In this document: in pieces, positions 40,869 through 49,482 of the stretch
Numbering within the stretch: the stretch's first letter is position 1
How the letters are laid out: every line of letters begins with the position of its first letter
NCBI RefSeq assembly: GCF_900091585.1
Contig: NZ_FMHT01000003.1
Coordinates: 496,001 to 560,000 of the forward strand
Origin: Micromonospora nigra
GTDB lineage: Bacteria > Actinomycetota > Actinomycetes > Mycobacteriales > Micromonosporaceae
Direction: 5' to 3'
Length of the DNA: 64,000 nucleotides
Made by a program: the position numbers and the translations under genes
The notes under the pieces: model-generated
What the model was told of the DNA's origin: nothing
What the model saw: only the letters and a program-made list of their open reading frames with translations
The model's database searches: none

Positions 40869-43800
40869 GCCCCCGCCTGGTTGCGGTGTGGAGGGTCCGG
40901 GCGCCGGTCGGCGGCCGGGTTGGCGGAGCCGGTCGACGTGGTGTCGACGACTCCGGGCGTACGGGTGTCGACGACTCCCGGGGTACGGGTGTCGACGGCG
41001 ACGAGCCGCAGCTCCGCCGTGTGGTGCCGGCCCTGCGCGTCGGTCAGCCAGGCGTGCTCCGGGCCCGGCAGCATCTCGCTGAACCGCAGCGTGGCCGCCG
41101 GGTCGTGGGCGACGGTGCGCCGGACCGCACGGGCCAGGACATCGACCGAGGCGAGGCTGGTGAGGTCGAGGTGGAACGGTTTCGCCTCCACCGGGGTCTT
41201 CACGAACAGGTGCCGGGGCAACCCGTGCTCCCGCTGCCAGTGCCGGACCCGGCGGAACCGTTCGCCCTCGTCGGGCAGGGTGGCGAAGTCCAGCCCGGCG
41301 GTGGCGAACCGCCAGCTCTCCCGGGCCAGCACCACCCGGTCGACGGTGATCCGGGGCTGGTGATCGGCCGGACGACGGATGTCGAAGCGCTGCACCAGGT
41401 GCAGCATCAGCGGTTCCCCGAGCACCTCGGCCAGCGGCAGCCGGTACCGGCCGTCCCGGCTGCTCACGGTCAGCACGCCGTCGACGGGGCCGAGGACACA
41501 GTCCCCCACCGGCAGCGACGTGGCCGGGTCGAGGCCGCCGCTGTCGTGGCCGAAGACCAGCCGGACATCGCGGTCGGTGACGAGCGCGTCGGTCAACCGG
41601 GACGACGCGCCGCCCTCCTCCCCGGTGGCGGCGAGGACGATCCGGCCGTGCGGCAGGTCGGCGGTGATCGCCGCGCGCAGTTCCTCCGGCGCGGGGTGCT
41701 GGCCGACGAACAGCGCGGCGCGCAGGGTGTTCACCCCCGGGTGCACCTCGCCGACCACCCAGTGGAAGTCGCCCCGGGCGACCGCCTCCGGCCCGTCGGC
41801 GGCGAGGAGCACGTCCGGGCTGTGCTGGTACGCGCCGACCCAGCCCGGCCGGGGTGCGGCGAACGCCGCAGCCACCTGCTGGCGCAGCTCGGCCGAGGTG
41901 GCGGTGACCCGGTGGTCGACCGCGTCGGGCAGGATCCGCGCCCAGCGGTCCTGCAACGCCCGCACGACCGGGGCGATCAGCTTCTCCGGCGGGTCGAAGA
42001 GCAGGTCGTTGGCCCACAGCCAGAAGTCGGCGAAGGGGACCGTCGGCGAGCCGGTGCGGGCCACGAGTTCGCGGTACCGCTCGGTGGCGGCCCGCCGGAA
42101 CAGGGCCGCCCCGGCGGAGGTGAACCAGCGGACGCTCTCCAGCAGCAGGCTGAGCGTCGGCCACAGGGTCGCGGTGAGGTCGGTGGAGAGGGTGACGTCG
42201 GTGCCGGATCGGCACTCCTCGTAGACGAGGGTCCGTCCGGCGTACACCTTGCCGGCCCGCCGGGTGGGTGACCGGCCGGTGAGGGCGGTGAACCGCTCCT
42301 CCAACGCCTCGATCGCCGCACCGAGCCGGTCGGCGTCCCCGGCGGCGTCGGCCACCTCGCCCCGGGTCCGGTCCAGTTCGTCGAGGGCGGCCAGCGCCGG
42401 TTCGCGTACGGCCGGGTCGGTGACGGCGACGAGCCGGGCGCGCAGCAACCGTTCCGGGTGCAGGTCTTCGTTCGGCACCTCCAGGGACCAGGAGATCCGG
42501 CGGGCGTCGCGCAGTTCCGCGAGCATCCGGTAGACCTCCGACGGGCTGTCGATCCCGCTGCCGGGGTCGGCGACCAGCTCGGCGGCGATCTCGCCGGCCG
42601 GTCGGATGCCGTCGCAGGCCCTCAGCAACCGGACGGTCGCCGGGGCGAGCGGAACCGGTTCGGTCAGCGGCATGTGCAGTTCGTCGCCGACGAGGGCGAG
42701 GAAGGGCATCCGCCGCGGCACCAGCCAGGGGCGCAGCCCTGGGTCGCGGGTGGCGAGGGCCTCGGCCGTCTCGACGATCGCCCAGTTCTCGAAGTGGACG
42801 GTCCGCTGGGCGAGGGCCGCCGGGCCGTGTCGAACGGTCAGCCCCGGTGCACCGTCCTCGATCCGGGCCCAGCCGACCGGCCCGAAGAAGCCGATGGTGT
42901 CGTTCTTGACGCAGTACCGCTGGAGGTAGGTGGCGACCAGGGCCTCGTGCTGCCGGTGCCGCGAGTCGGTGGTGCCGGGTGCGGCGGCGCGCAGCGGGTC
43001 CACCCCGGTACGCAGCGCGTGCCGGTTCTGCCAGGTCACGGCGGCCCGGAAGAGCGGGTCGGCGGCGGTGGCGCGCAGGGCGGCGGCGCGCCGCGCGCTG
43101 GCGTCGGCGTAGCTGTGCAGGTAGCCGGCGAGCGCGGCCTCCCGGGCGGTGTGGGCTTCCCGCAGGGCGGCGTCGGCCCGGACGAGTTCGCCACCGGCGA
43201 GCGTGGCGGCGCCCGGCGGCAGAGGGTCCGGTGGGCTGTCCCGGCGGACCTGCCGCACCGCCCGGTTCCACTGGGCACGTTCCCCGGGTGGGCTGTCGGT
43301 GCGGGTCCGGCGCAGCGCGTCGGCGAGGTCGCGGCGGGCCGCGGTGAGCCGCTGCTCGGCGGCGAGCACCGTGTCGGCGGCCCGGACCAGGTCCGGGTCC
43401 CCGAGGGCGGTCAGGGTCCGCAGCGGGAAGCCGGCGGCGCGCAGTCCGACCCAGCGCCACAGTGCCCAGGGTCCGTCGACCGGGCGGACCAGGTGCGACG
43501 GCGCGGCGTCGGTGGTCGGGGTGGCGGGCGACGGCGCGGCGCCGGTGGCCGAAGTGGCGGGCGACGACCGGTAGCCGGCGCGGTCGCGGCGGGTCACCCC
43601 GGTGCTCACCGCGCCGAGGGCCCGCCCGTCGAGCAGGCCGGCCAGCCGGGCGAGGGTCGGGTGTTCGTAGACGACGCTCACCGGCAGGTCGACGCCGAAA
43701 CGGTCGGCGACGACGAAGGTCAGCCGGGTGGCGAGCAGCGAGTTCCCGCCCAGCACGAAGAAGTCGTCGTCCGGGGTGGACGGGGCGGTGCCGAGCAGTT

Positions 43801-46768
43801 CGGCCCAGAGGGCGGCCAGGCGCACCTGGATCGGGTCGGTCAGGTCGGCGGCCGGCCGGGCCGCCGGCTGCTCCGGCAGCGGCAGTGCCCGCCGGTCGAC
43901 CTTGCCGTTGCCGGTCAACGGCAGGGTGGGCAGGACCAGGTGGGCGGCCGGTCGGAGGTGGACCGGGAGCCGGTCGGCCGCGTACCGGGCCAGGTCCTGC
44001 GGCGTCGGGTCCGCCGCGCCGGGCCGGAGCGTCAGGTACGCCAGCAGCCGGCGCCGCTCCCCCTGCCCGTCGACCAGGACGGCGGCGTCGGCGACGGCGG
44101 GATGGGTGCGCAGCACCGCGGCGACCTCGCCCGGCTCGACCCGGAACCCGCGGATCTTGACCTGCTCGTCGATCCGGCCGAGGAAGTCGAGGCTGCCGTC
44201 CGGCCGCCACCGGACCCGGTCCCCGGTGCGGTACATCCGGGCACCCGGGCGCGGGTCGAACGGGTCGGGGAGGAAGGCCGCAGCCGTCGCCCCGGGACGC
44301 CCGAGGTAGCCGCGCGCCACCCCGTGACCGCCGGTGTGGAGTTCGCCGGGCACCCCGACCGGCACCGGCCGGCCCGCCGGGTCGAGGACGTACACCGTGG
44401 TCCGGGGCACCGGCCGGCCGATCGGCACCGGGTCCGGTACCGTCGCCGGGTCGGTCATCGGGTGCACGCAGGTGAAGGTGGTGTTCTCGGTCGGCCCGTA
44501 CCCGTTGACCAGCACCGCCCCGGCCCGCGCCCGCAGGGCCCGGCGGACCGCCTCGGGAGCGAGCACGTCCCCGCCCGCGAGGAGTTGCCCGACCCCGGCG
44601 AGGCATTCCGGGTCGAACTCGACCAGTTGGTGGAACAGCCCGGCGGTCAGCCAGAGGACGGTGATCCGTTCCCGGCGGATCAACCGGGCCAGCTCGGCGA
44701 GGTCCGGCGCTCCGGGTGGGGCCACCACGAGCCGGGCCCCGGCCGTCAGGGCACCCCAGATCTCCAGGGTGGCCGCGTCGAAGGCCACCGGGGCGAGTTG
44801 CAGGACCGTCTCGGTGGGGCCCAGGCGCAGGTAGCCGGGCTGGTGGACCAGGCGGACCACGGCGGAGTGGGCGACCGCGACGGCCTTCGGCGTGCCGGTG
44901 GAGCCGGAGGTGAAGTTGACGTAGGCCAGCCCGGCCGGATGAGGTCGCCGCACCGCGGCGCCACCCGGCTCGGCGGGATCGGGTTGGTCCAGGCGGAACA
45001 GCCGCGTGGCACCGGGTACCTCGCCGGTGGCCAGCACCGGCGGGTCACCGGCGACGGCGAGCAGCTGCCGGATTCGCGCGGGCGGGTCGGCGGGGTCCAG
45101 CGGCAGGTACCCGGCACCGGCCTTGAGCACGGCGAGGAGGGTGACGACCAGTTCCACCGAGCGCGGCAGGGCCACCGCCACCGGCTCGTCCGGGCGGACG
45201 CCCCAGGCGACGAGACGGTGGGCGAGGGCCTCGGCCCGCCCCGCCAACTCGCGGTAGGTGAGGGTGGCACCGTCGACGCCGGCCACCGCGACCGCGTCCG
45301 GTTGCCGCCGGGCCACGGCGGCGACGAGGTCCGGCACGGTCGCGTTGACCGGGTACGCCTCGGCGGGCACCGGGTCGGCGACGGCGCGGAAGTCGGCCAG
45401 CATGGCCCGGTCGGTGGCGTCGAGCAGGGGCAGCGCGGCCACCGGCCGGTCGAGCCCGTCGGCCAGTGCGGTGAGGATCAGCTCGACGTGGCGCAGCATC
45501 GCCTCGGCACCACCCTCGCTGAGCCGGCGGCGGTCGTGGTAGAGCAGCGCCGTCAGCACCGGTTCGCCGAAGACGCACAGGGTTACCGACGGTGCCGGGT
45601 GCCGGTACACGCGGGCTCTCCGGGCGCCCCAGTCGGGCACCGTGCGACTCAACGCGGCCTGGAGGTCGCGGTGCTCGTACACGAGAAGGGTGTCGAAGAG
45701 CGGGGTGCTGGCCGGCACGCCGCTCCACTGCTGGATCCGGGACAGGGGTGCGAGCTGGTGCGGGCGTACCTCTTCGATCTGTCGGCGGACGTCGAGGAGC
45801 CAGTCCCGGACCGGCTGCTGTGGGTCGACGTCGATCCGCAGCGGCACCGTGTTGATCAGCAGGCCGAGCATCCCGTCGGCCCCGTCCACCGTGCCGTTCC
45901 GACAGGTCCGGGTGGAGCCGAAGACGACCTCGTTCCGCCCGGCGTAACGGTGCAGCAGCACCGACCAGGCCGCGGTGACCAGCGTGCTGACCGGGACGCC
46001 GACGGTCCGGGCCGCCGTGTGGAGGGCGGCGGTGGCCGCCGGGGTGAGCGACCTGGCCAGTTCGCGGACGGTGTCCACCCCCCGGGGCGAGTCGTCCGGC
46101 GCGATGGTCAGCGGCAGTGGGGTCGGCAGGGTGACGTCGGCCAGCCGGCGGGTCCAGAAGCGCCGGTCTGCGGTGAGTGGACGCTGCGCGACCCAGACCA
46201 CGTAGTCGCGGAACGGACGGCGCGGCGGCGGATCGTAGGGGCGGGCGGTCCGCAGCGCGTCGTGTTCGGCGAAGACCTCGTCGAGCAGGAGGTGCACCGA
46301 ACGGCCGTCGAGGATGGCGTGGTGCAGGGTGACGGTGAGGGTGTGCCGGTCCGGCCCGTGGGTGAGGAGGGTGACCCGGGCCAGGGGTGCGGTCGAGGAG
46401 TCGAAGCCGGCGGCGCGGTCGTCGGCGAGGAACCGGGCCAGCCGTTCGCCACAGGCGGCGGACGGCTCACCGGACCAGTCGTGGTGCGTCACCGGCAGGG
46501 CCACCGCCGGTTGGACCTCCTGCGCGGGGTCGCCGTCGGCGGGCCACACGAAGGCGGTACGCAGCACCGGATGGCGCGCGGTGGCGCGTTGCCAGGCGGT
46601 ACGCATGGCGGCCGGGTCCAGCGGTGCGGGCCAGTCGACGACCACCTGGAGGATGTCGACACCGGCCCGGGGCTGGTGTTCCCGGGTGAAGAGCATGCCG
46701 GACTGCAACGTCACCGTGTCGTACCGGCCGTCCGGATCGATGTCGGTGTCCAAGGGCGGTGCCGGCAA
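40865..46768 (-). CDS. NRPS module C-A-T fused to complete LanB-type domain
   Basis: About 1,967 residues. I chose TTG 46768 because GAAGGAG lies six bases upstream; an in-frame TTG at 46840 (GGAGG too close, Cys-rich extension) is the alternative. Condensation domain (about 20-440, HHAILDG), adenylation domain (about 460-960; residues D-A-L-W-L-G-G-T-F, valine-like), carrier domain (Ser1010, LGGNSL), a 70-residue linker, then a LanB N-terminal-type region from about 1090 to 1950 with YCVKNDTIGFFGP (about 1284-1296). That region is collinear end to end with the stand-alone LanB protein of the same operon, apart from a roughly 70-residue insert. It has no SpaB_C elimination domain. It is the first gene of the operon. 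I infer loading of valine or a similar residue and tRNA-dependent acylation in cis; the reaction is untested. Confidence 0.92.
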   Translation of the reverse strand: MPAPPLDTDIDPDGRYDTVTLQSGMLFTREHQPRAGVDILQVVVDWPAPLDPAAMRTAWQRATARHPVLRTAFVWPADGDPAQEVQPAVALPVTHHDWSGEPSAACGERLARFLADDRAAGFDSSTAPLARVTLLTHGPDRHTLTVTLHHAILDGRSVHLLLDEVFAEHDALRTARPYDPPPRRPFRDYVVWVAQRPLTADRRFWTRRLADVTLPTPLPLTIAPDDSPRGVDTVRELARSLTPAATAALHTAARTVGVPVSTLVTAAWSVLLHRYAGRNEVVFGSTRTCRNGTVDGADGMLGLLINTVPLRIDVDPQQPVRDWLLDVRRQIEEVRPHQLAPLSRIQQWSGVPASTPLFDTLLVYEHRDLQAALSRTVPDWGARRARVYRHPAPSVTLCVFGEPVLTALLYHDRRRLSEGGAEAMLRHVELILTALADGLDRPVAALPLLDATDRAMLADFRAVADPVPAEAYPVNATVPDLVAAVARRQPDAVAVAGVDGATLTYRELAGRAEALAHRLVAWGVRPDEPVAVALPRSVELVVTLLAVLKAGAGYLPLDPADPPARIRQLLAVAGDPPVLATGEVPGATRLFRLDQPDPAEPGGAAVRRPHPAGLAYVNFTSGSTGTPKAVAVAHSAVVRLVHQPGYLRLGPTETVLQLAPVAFDAATLEIWGALTAGARLVVAPPGAPDLAELARLIRRERITVLWLTAGLFHQLVEFDPECLAGVGQLLAGGDVLAPEAVRRALRARAGAVLVNGYGPTENTTFTCVHPMTDPATVPDPVPIGRPVPRTTVYVLDPAGRPVPVGVPGELHTGGHGVARGYLGRPGATAAAFLPDPFDPRPGARMYRTGDRVRWRPDGSLDFLGRIDEQVKIRGFRVEPGEVAAVLRTHPAVADAAVLVDGQGERRRLLAYLTLRPGAADPTPQDLARYAADRLPVHLRPAAHLVLPTLPLTGNGKVDRRALPLPEQPAARPAADLTDPIQVRLAALWAELLGTAPSTPDDDFFVLGGNSLLATRLTFVVADRFGVDLPVSVVYEHPTLARLAGLLDGRALGAVSTGVTRRDRAGYRSSPATSATGAAPSPATPTTDAAPSHLVRPVDGPWALWRWVGLRAAGFPLRTLTALGDPDLVRAADTVLAAEQRLTAARRDLADALRRTRTDSPPGERAQWNRAVRQVRRDSPPDPLPPGAATLAGGELVRADAALREAHTAREAALAGYLHSYADASARRAAALRATAADPLFRAAVTWQNRHALRTGVDPLRAAAPGTTDSRHRQHEALVATYLQRYCVKNDTIGFFGPVGWARIEDGAPGLTVRHGPAALAQRTVHFENWAIVETAEALATRDPGLRPWLVPRRMPFLALVGDELHMPLTEPVPLAPATVRLLRACDGIRPAGEIAAELVADPGSGIDSPSEVYRMLAELRDARRISWSLEVPNEDLHPERLLRARLVAVTDPAVREPALAALDELDRTRGEVADAAGDADRLGAAIEALEERFTALTGRSPTRRAGKVYAGRTLVYEECRSGTDVTLSTDLTATLWPTLSLLLESVRWFTSAGAALFRRAATERYRELVARTGSPTVPFADFWLWANDLLFDPPEKLIAPVVRALQDRWARILPDAVDHRVTATSAELRQQVAAAFAAPRPGWVGAYQHSPDVLLAADGPEAVARGDFHWVVGEVHPGVNTLRAALFVGQHPAPEELRAAITADLPHGRIVLAATGEEGGASSRLTDALVTDRDVRLVFGHDSGGLDPATSLPVGDCVLGPVDGVLTVSSRDGRYRLPLAEVLGEPLMLHLVQRFDIRRPADHQPRITVDRVVLARESWRFATAGLDFATLPDEGERFRRVRHWQREHGLPRHLFVKTPVEAKPFHLDLTSLASVDVLARAVRRTVAHDPAATLRFSEMLPGPEHAWLTDAQGRHHTAELRLVAVDTRTPGVVDTRTPGVVDTTSTGSANPAADRRPDPPHRNQAGA
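40941..40997 (-). repeat. 24-bp tandem repeat at 3' end of NRPS-LanB gene
   Basis: Two full copies (40941-40964 and 40965-40988) plus nine bases encode a VDTRTPGV repeat in the C-terminal tail, after the last conserved LanB block. It probably forms a linker to the next NRPS or is neutral expansion. Confidence 0.7.
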
Positions 46769-46900
46769 AATAAGCTCCTTCACGTCCGGGAACACCGGAC
46801 ACAAACACCCTGCTGAACAGGCGAAATCGGGAGACGCCAATTCCTCCGACCACCTGGCGGCAATGTGCGGAATTGCCTCGGGCCGGGAATGACTTACAAG

Positions 46901-46929
46901 AAACTACGAGAACGATTCAACTCTGTCAA
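46901..46929 (-). promoter_or_regulatory. Near-consensus sigma70 promoter of NRPS-LanB operon
   Basis: On the minus strand, a perfect TTGACA (46929-46924), a 17-bp spacer and TAGTTT (46906-46901) lie in an AT-richer island. Transcription should start near 46894, leaving a leader of about 125 bases to TTG 46768. It would drive the nine-gene operon independently of mbtH. Confidence 0.7.
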
Positions 46930-47257
46930 CCGGCCGTAATGCCCGGTCCGACCCACTCTGCGGCCAGTTCACATACGGCGGACTATCCGGATATTTCCCC
47001 GACAATGAGGAATGAGTTCTCCCAATCCGTCGATAGCCAGAACAGCCGGCAAAGGTGGCGACTTATCGCCGGTGCGAGAGCAGCCCGCACGGCGGTTGTC
47101 GAGACGGCGCGGCGAGTGGATCGGGGCCGTCGTCACCCGCGGCGGAAGCCCCGCGCACCCGTGCGCGCAGCACGCCGGTCGCCGCCGCCGGAACGACGAC
47201 CGCGGGCGCCCCCGGTGTTCCGGGGACGCCCGCGGTCCGTAGGCGGTGCGGCGACGA
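46930..47257. other. Intergenic region between mbtH-like gene and NRPS operon
   Basis: The left part is AT-richer promoter DNA; the right part is GC-rich and carries the hairpin at 47201-47234. I see no gene with convincing codon usage on either strand. Confidence 0.5.
47201..47234 (-). terminator. Hairpin after mbtH-like gene
   Basis: An inverted repeat of about 15 bp per arm (one bulge) around a short TGTT loop lies 24 bp past the stop codon. It suggests the small gene is transcribed separately from the NRPS operon, or that readthrough is attenuated. Confidence 0.6.
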
Positions 47258-47467
47258 TCAGCCCTGCGTGGCCAGCCATTCCCGCAGGCTGCGCGGGCGC
47301 AGATCGGTCCAGATCTCGTCGATGTGCGCGAGACAGTCGGCCCGTCCGCCGCTGAATCCCGTCGAGCGCCACCCGGCCGGGACCTCCGAGCCGTCCGGCC
47401 AGATCGAATACTGCTCCTCGTCGTTGACCACGACTTGGTAGCGGCGCGAATCCTCGGATTCTTCCAT
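47258..47467 (-). CDS. MbtH-like NRPS accessory protein
   Basis: 69 residues from ATG 47467, preceded by GGGGAG; an upstream in-frame start would add ten non-conserved residues. The sequence has the family hallmarks in order: [15 protein letters not shown], then VPAGW, then [14 protein letters not shown] near the end. MbtH proteins bind adenylation domains and are needed for their solubility or activity. This one sits directly upstream of the four-module NRPS operon and should serve some or all of its A domains. It has its own putative promoter and a downstream hairpin, so its level could be set independently of the operon. Confidence 0.93.
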   Translation of the reverse strand: MEESEDSRRYQVVVNDEEQYSIWPDGSEVPAGWRSTGFSGGRADCLAHIDEIWTDLRPRSLREWLATQG

Positions 47468-47509
47468 GAACACTCCCCAAAGCGGTACGGCCCACAAGTT
47501 AGACCGGGA

Positions 47510-47515
47510 ACTATA
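47510..47515 (-). promoter_or_regulatory. Putative -10 box for mbtH-like gene
   Basis: TATAGT on the minus strand, placing the transcription start near 47503, about 36 bases before the ATG. No good -35 box lies 17 bp upstream, which would fit activator dependence. Confidence 0.4.
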
Positions 47516-47538
47516 CCCCCCGATTCGGCTCGTTGATG

Positions 47539-47556
47539 TTGACCGATCGGTGTCAA
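47539..47556. promoter_or_regulatory. Imperfect palindrome upstream of mbtH-like promoter
   Basis: TTGACCGAT and ATCGGTGTCAA form an inverted repeat centred on CGATCG with a two-base bulge. It lies about 25 bp upstream of the -10 box, a usual place for an activator or repressor site. No regulator gene is visible in the operon. Confidence 0.4.
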
Positions 47557-47856
47557 TGTATCACCCGATCGCCCACCGACATCGCGCCGGGAATACGAGT
47601 TGGCGGGCCGACCGAAATTACATCGACGGGGCCTTGCGCGACCGGCCAGTCGACGGCTGAGTGGCGGCCGAAATGCGACACATAATGCCCGAAGAACACC
47701 GCCTGACCAAGCACTGACGGTGTCGCGGCCGTAACTGAGCGCCGTTCCGGTGCGGGTCGCCGGCACCGACCAGCAGGGCCGGCCGGCACGCCCAGCCCGG
47801 CCTGGGCCGTCGCCGCGGCGCGGGGCACTCGCCCCGTTCTGTCAGACTGGCCTTCC

Positions 47857-48645
47857 GTGAAGCATCGGCAGATTCTGGACAAGCTCGCCGCGCCCGTCCA
47901 CGTACGCGCGTTGGACGAAGACCTCGCCCGGTGGGTGGGCTGGCAGATGTCGGGCGCTCGACACACTCACAGCGACCTCGAACGGGCGGTGCTACCTCCG
48001 GTCCTGACCCGGTGGCGGTGCCTGCTCGACGCCACCGACACCAGCCCGGTGACGAGGGACAAGGTGTGGGTGGCGCTGGCGACCCTGCTACACCGGTACG
48101 GCCTCGCCGACGGAGCGGTCACGGCCCGGGCGCTGGCCGCGGTGGACGAACTCAACCGTGACGTGGTGCTCTCCGACGCCTTCGCCCGGCACGCCCCGGC
48201 CATCAAGGACTTCCTCCGGTCGCCGCCGACACCGCTGGCCCGCCGGCCGCGTCAGCCCAGGACCATGACGCTCCTGCGCCCCGGCGACGTGGTCTGCGTC
48301 CAACTGGACGCGCACTTCCACGCGGCGTTCGTGCGCGACGTCGTGGGTGCCCACGAACGGCCGGTCATCGAGTTCTACGCCGGCCGGTTCCGCCGGCCGC
48401 CCAGCCTGGAGCAGTTGCACGGCCGGGCCGCCGCCCGCGAGCGTGGCCAGGCCCGGTTCGCTGTCGGTGGCCTCGTCCACCTGCCCGACCCCGCCAACCA
48501 GGTCCTGGCGCTGGCCGCCGGGCACCCGGAGCCTCCGCTGGGTGCCGACCCCGGACCGGGCGAGGGCCTGTACACGCTGACCGACAGCATCCGGCTCCAG
48601 CGCACGATGGCCACCCTGTTCCACGCCGCACCCCTCGAAGGATGA
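47857..48645 (+). CDS. Conserved-looking protein of unknown function
   Basis: 262 residues from GTG 47857. No Shine-Dalgarno is visible, so the start or a leaderless transcript is uncertain. I do not recognise the family. The N-terminal half is helical and charged; the middle has a beta-like segment around GDVVCVQLDAHFHAAFVRDV with two His; and a segment GGLVHLPDPANQVLALAA follows near residue 205. It has no signal peptide or membrane helix. It is divergent from the mbtH-like gene and may mark the edge of the NRPS region or be unrelated. Codon use is typical of the window. Confidence 0.65.
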   Translation: MKHRQILDKLAAPVHVRALDEDLARWVGWQMSGARHTHSDLERAVLPPVLTRWRCLLDATDTSPVTRDKVWVALATLLHRYGLADGAVTARALAAVDELNRDVVLSDAFARHAPAIKDFLRSPPTPLARRPRQPRTMTLLRPGDVVCVQLDAHFHAAFVRDVVGAHERPVIEFYAGRFRRPPSLEQLHGRAAARERGQARFAVGGLVHLPDPANQVLALAAGHPEPPLGADPGPGEGLYTLTDSIRLQRTMATLFHAAPLEG

Positions 48646-48768
48646 GGATCGCCACGGCGGACGGCCCCGACTCGCGGCCCGGCGCCAGCGTGGGCACCGA
48701 CCCGCCCGGCTACGGCTGACGTACTAGCATTGCCGCGGTCCGGGACGGCTCTGCGGAAGCGAGGCGAC

Positions 48769-49482
48769 ATGCGTTGGCTCCAGCGGTTGCTGACCGGCGG
48801 GCGGGTCCAGCTCGATCCGGGACGACAGCAGGCGCTGCTACGGGACGTCCAGCGCCGTTACGGTGCCCACGCGCAGATCCGGTTTCCCGAGCAGGTCGTG
48901 GCGGTCACCGGGATGCTCGACGGTGACGACGGTCTGGTGACAGCGGCCCGGATCGTGAGCCAGGTCGCCGACGAGGCCCATGCGGACCTCCAGGCCCAGG
49001 CCCACGAGGTGCACCGACGGACGGGCCGGCGGCTGCTGGTGCACCGCCGGAACTACCGGCCGCTGTGGCGGGAGGCCGGCCCGACCCTGCGGTGGCCGCT
49101 GTTCGCGTTGCCGTGCGGCTTCCACCCGTACGCACAGGTGGCCGCCGCCGTCGAGGTGGTCGGTGGACAGGCGAGCCGGCTCGACCGGGTGACCGACCCG
49201 ACCCCGCTGCTGACCCGCGTGTTCGAGTTGCTCGACCTCACCACCGCCGGCTGGGAGTACGGCCGGGTGCGGGTGGACACCGACGCCGCCGCCCTGGCCG
49301 ATCGACTGGTCTCGACCGCCGGGCAGGTCCTCGCCGCCATGGACGACCCACCGCGGCTGCCTCCACCGGTCCGTGAACTCATGCGGCGCAACAACACCGT
49401 GGACGTGCACGATCCGGCAGGCCCCCGGGCAGTGGGCGTGATCAATCCGGGCGCGATGATGCGGGAGCGCCTACTGGCCTAG
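48769..49482 (+). CDS. Protein of unknown function
   Basis: 237 residues from ATG 48769 with a GAGGCG ribosome site; a TAGCAT -10-like box lies at about 48725. I do not recognise it. It starts with a basic MRWLQRLL segment without a cleavable signal, then mixed alpha/beta sequence with RRLLVHRRNYRPLWREAGP, a short hydrophobic WPLFALPCGF, and an Asn-rich RRNNTVDVHDPAGPRAVGV near the end. It is co-directional with the unknown gene upstream, 123 bp away, and could share its transcription. Its 3' end overlaps by 41 bp the tail of the truncated gene on the other strand. Confidence 0.65.
   Translation: MRWLQRLLTGGRVQLDPGRQQALLRDVQRRYGAHAQIRFPEQVVAVTGMLDGDDGLVTAARIVSQVADEAHADLQAQAHEVHRRTGRRLLVHRRNYRPLWREAGPTLRWPLFALPCGFHPYAQVAAAVEVVGGQASRLDRVTDPTPLLTRVFELLDLTTAGWEYGRVRVDTDAAALADRLVSTAGQVLAAMDDPPRLPPPVRELMRRNNTVDVHDPAGPRAVGVINPGAMMRERLLA

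Larger units (their letters stand above)
47468..47856. other. Divergent intergenic region upstream of mbtH-like gene
   Basis: It contains the mbtH-like -10 box and a palindrome at 47539-47556. The rest, out to the divergent unknown gene at 47857, shows no convincing gene. Confidence 0.5.

Noticed and set aside
40869..44606. Upstream extension of the second NRPS protein in its own frame
   Set aside because: The frame stays open but the residues are Arg/Pro-rich noise overlapping the NRPS-LanB gene; the ATGA-coupled ATG at 40868 and the MNTETYVLPSS start are clearly right.
42458..46816. 1,452-codon plus-strand open frame opposite the NRPS-LanB gene
   Set aside because: Antisense shadow; all conserved motifs are on the minus strand.
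46930..47257. Short plus-strand frames between the NRPS operon and the mbtH-like gene as candidate RiPP precursors
   Set aside because: They are Arg-rich, overlap the promoter and hairpin, have no ribosome sites, and give no Ser/Thr/Cys-rich core peptide.
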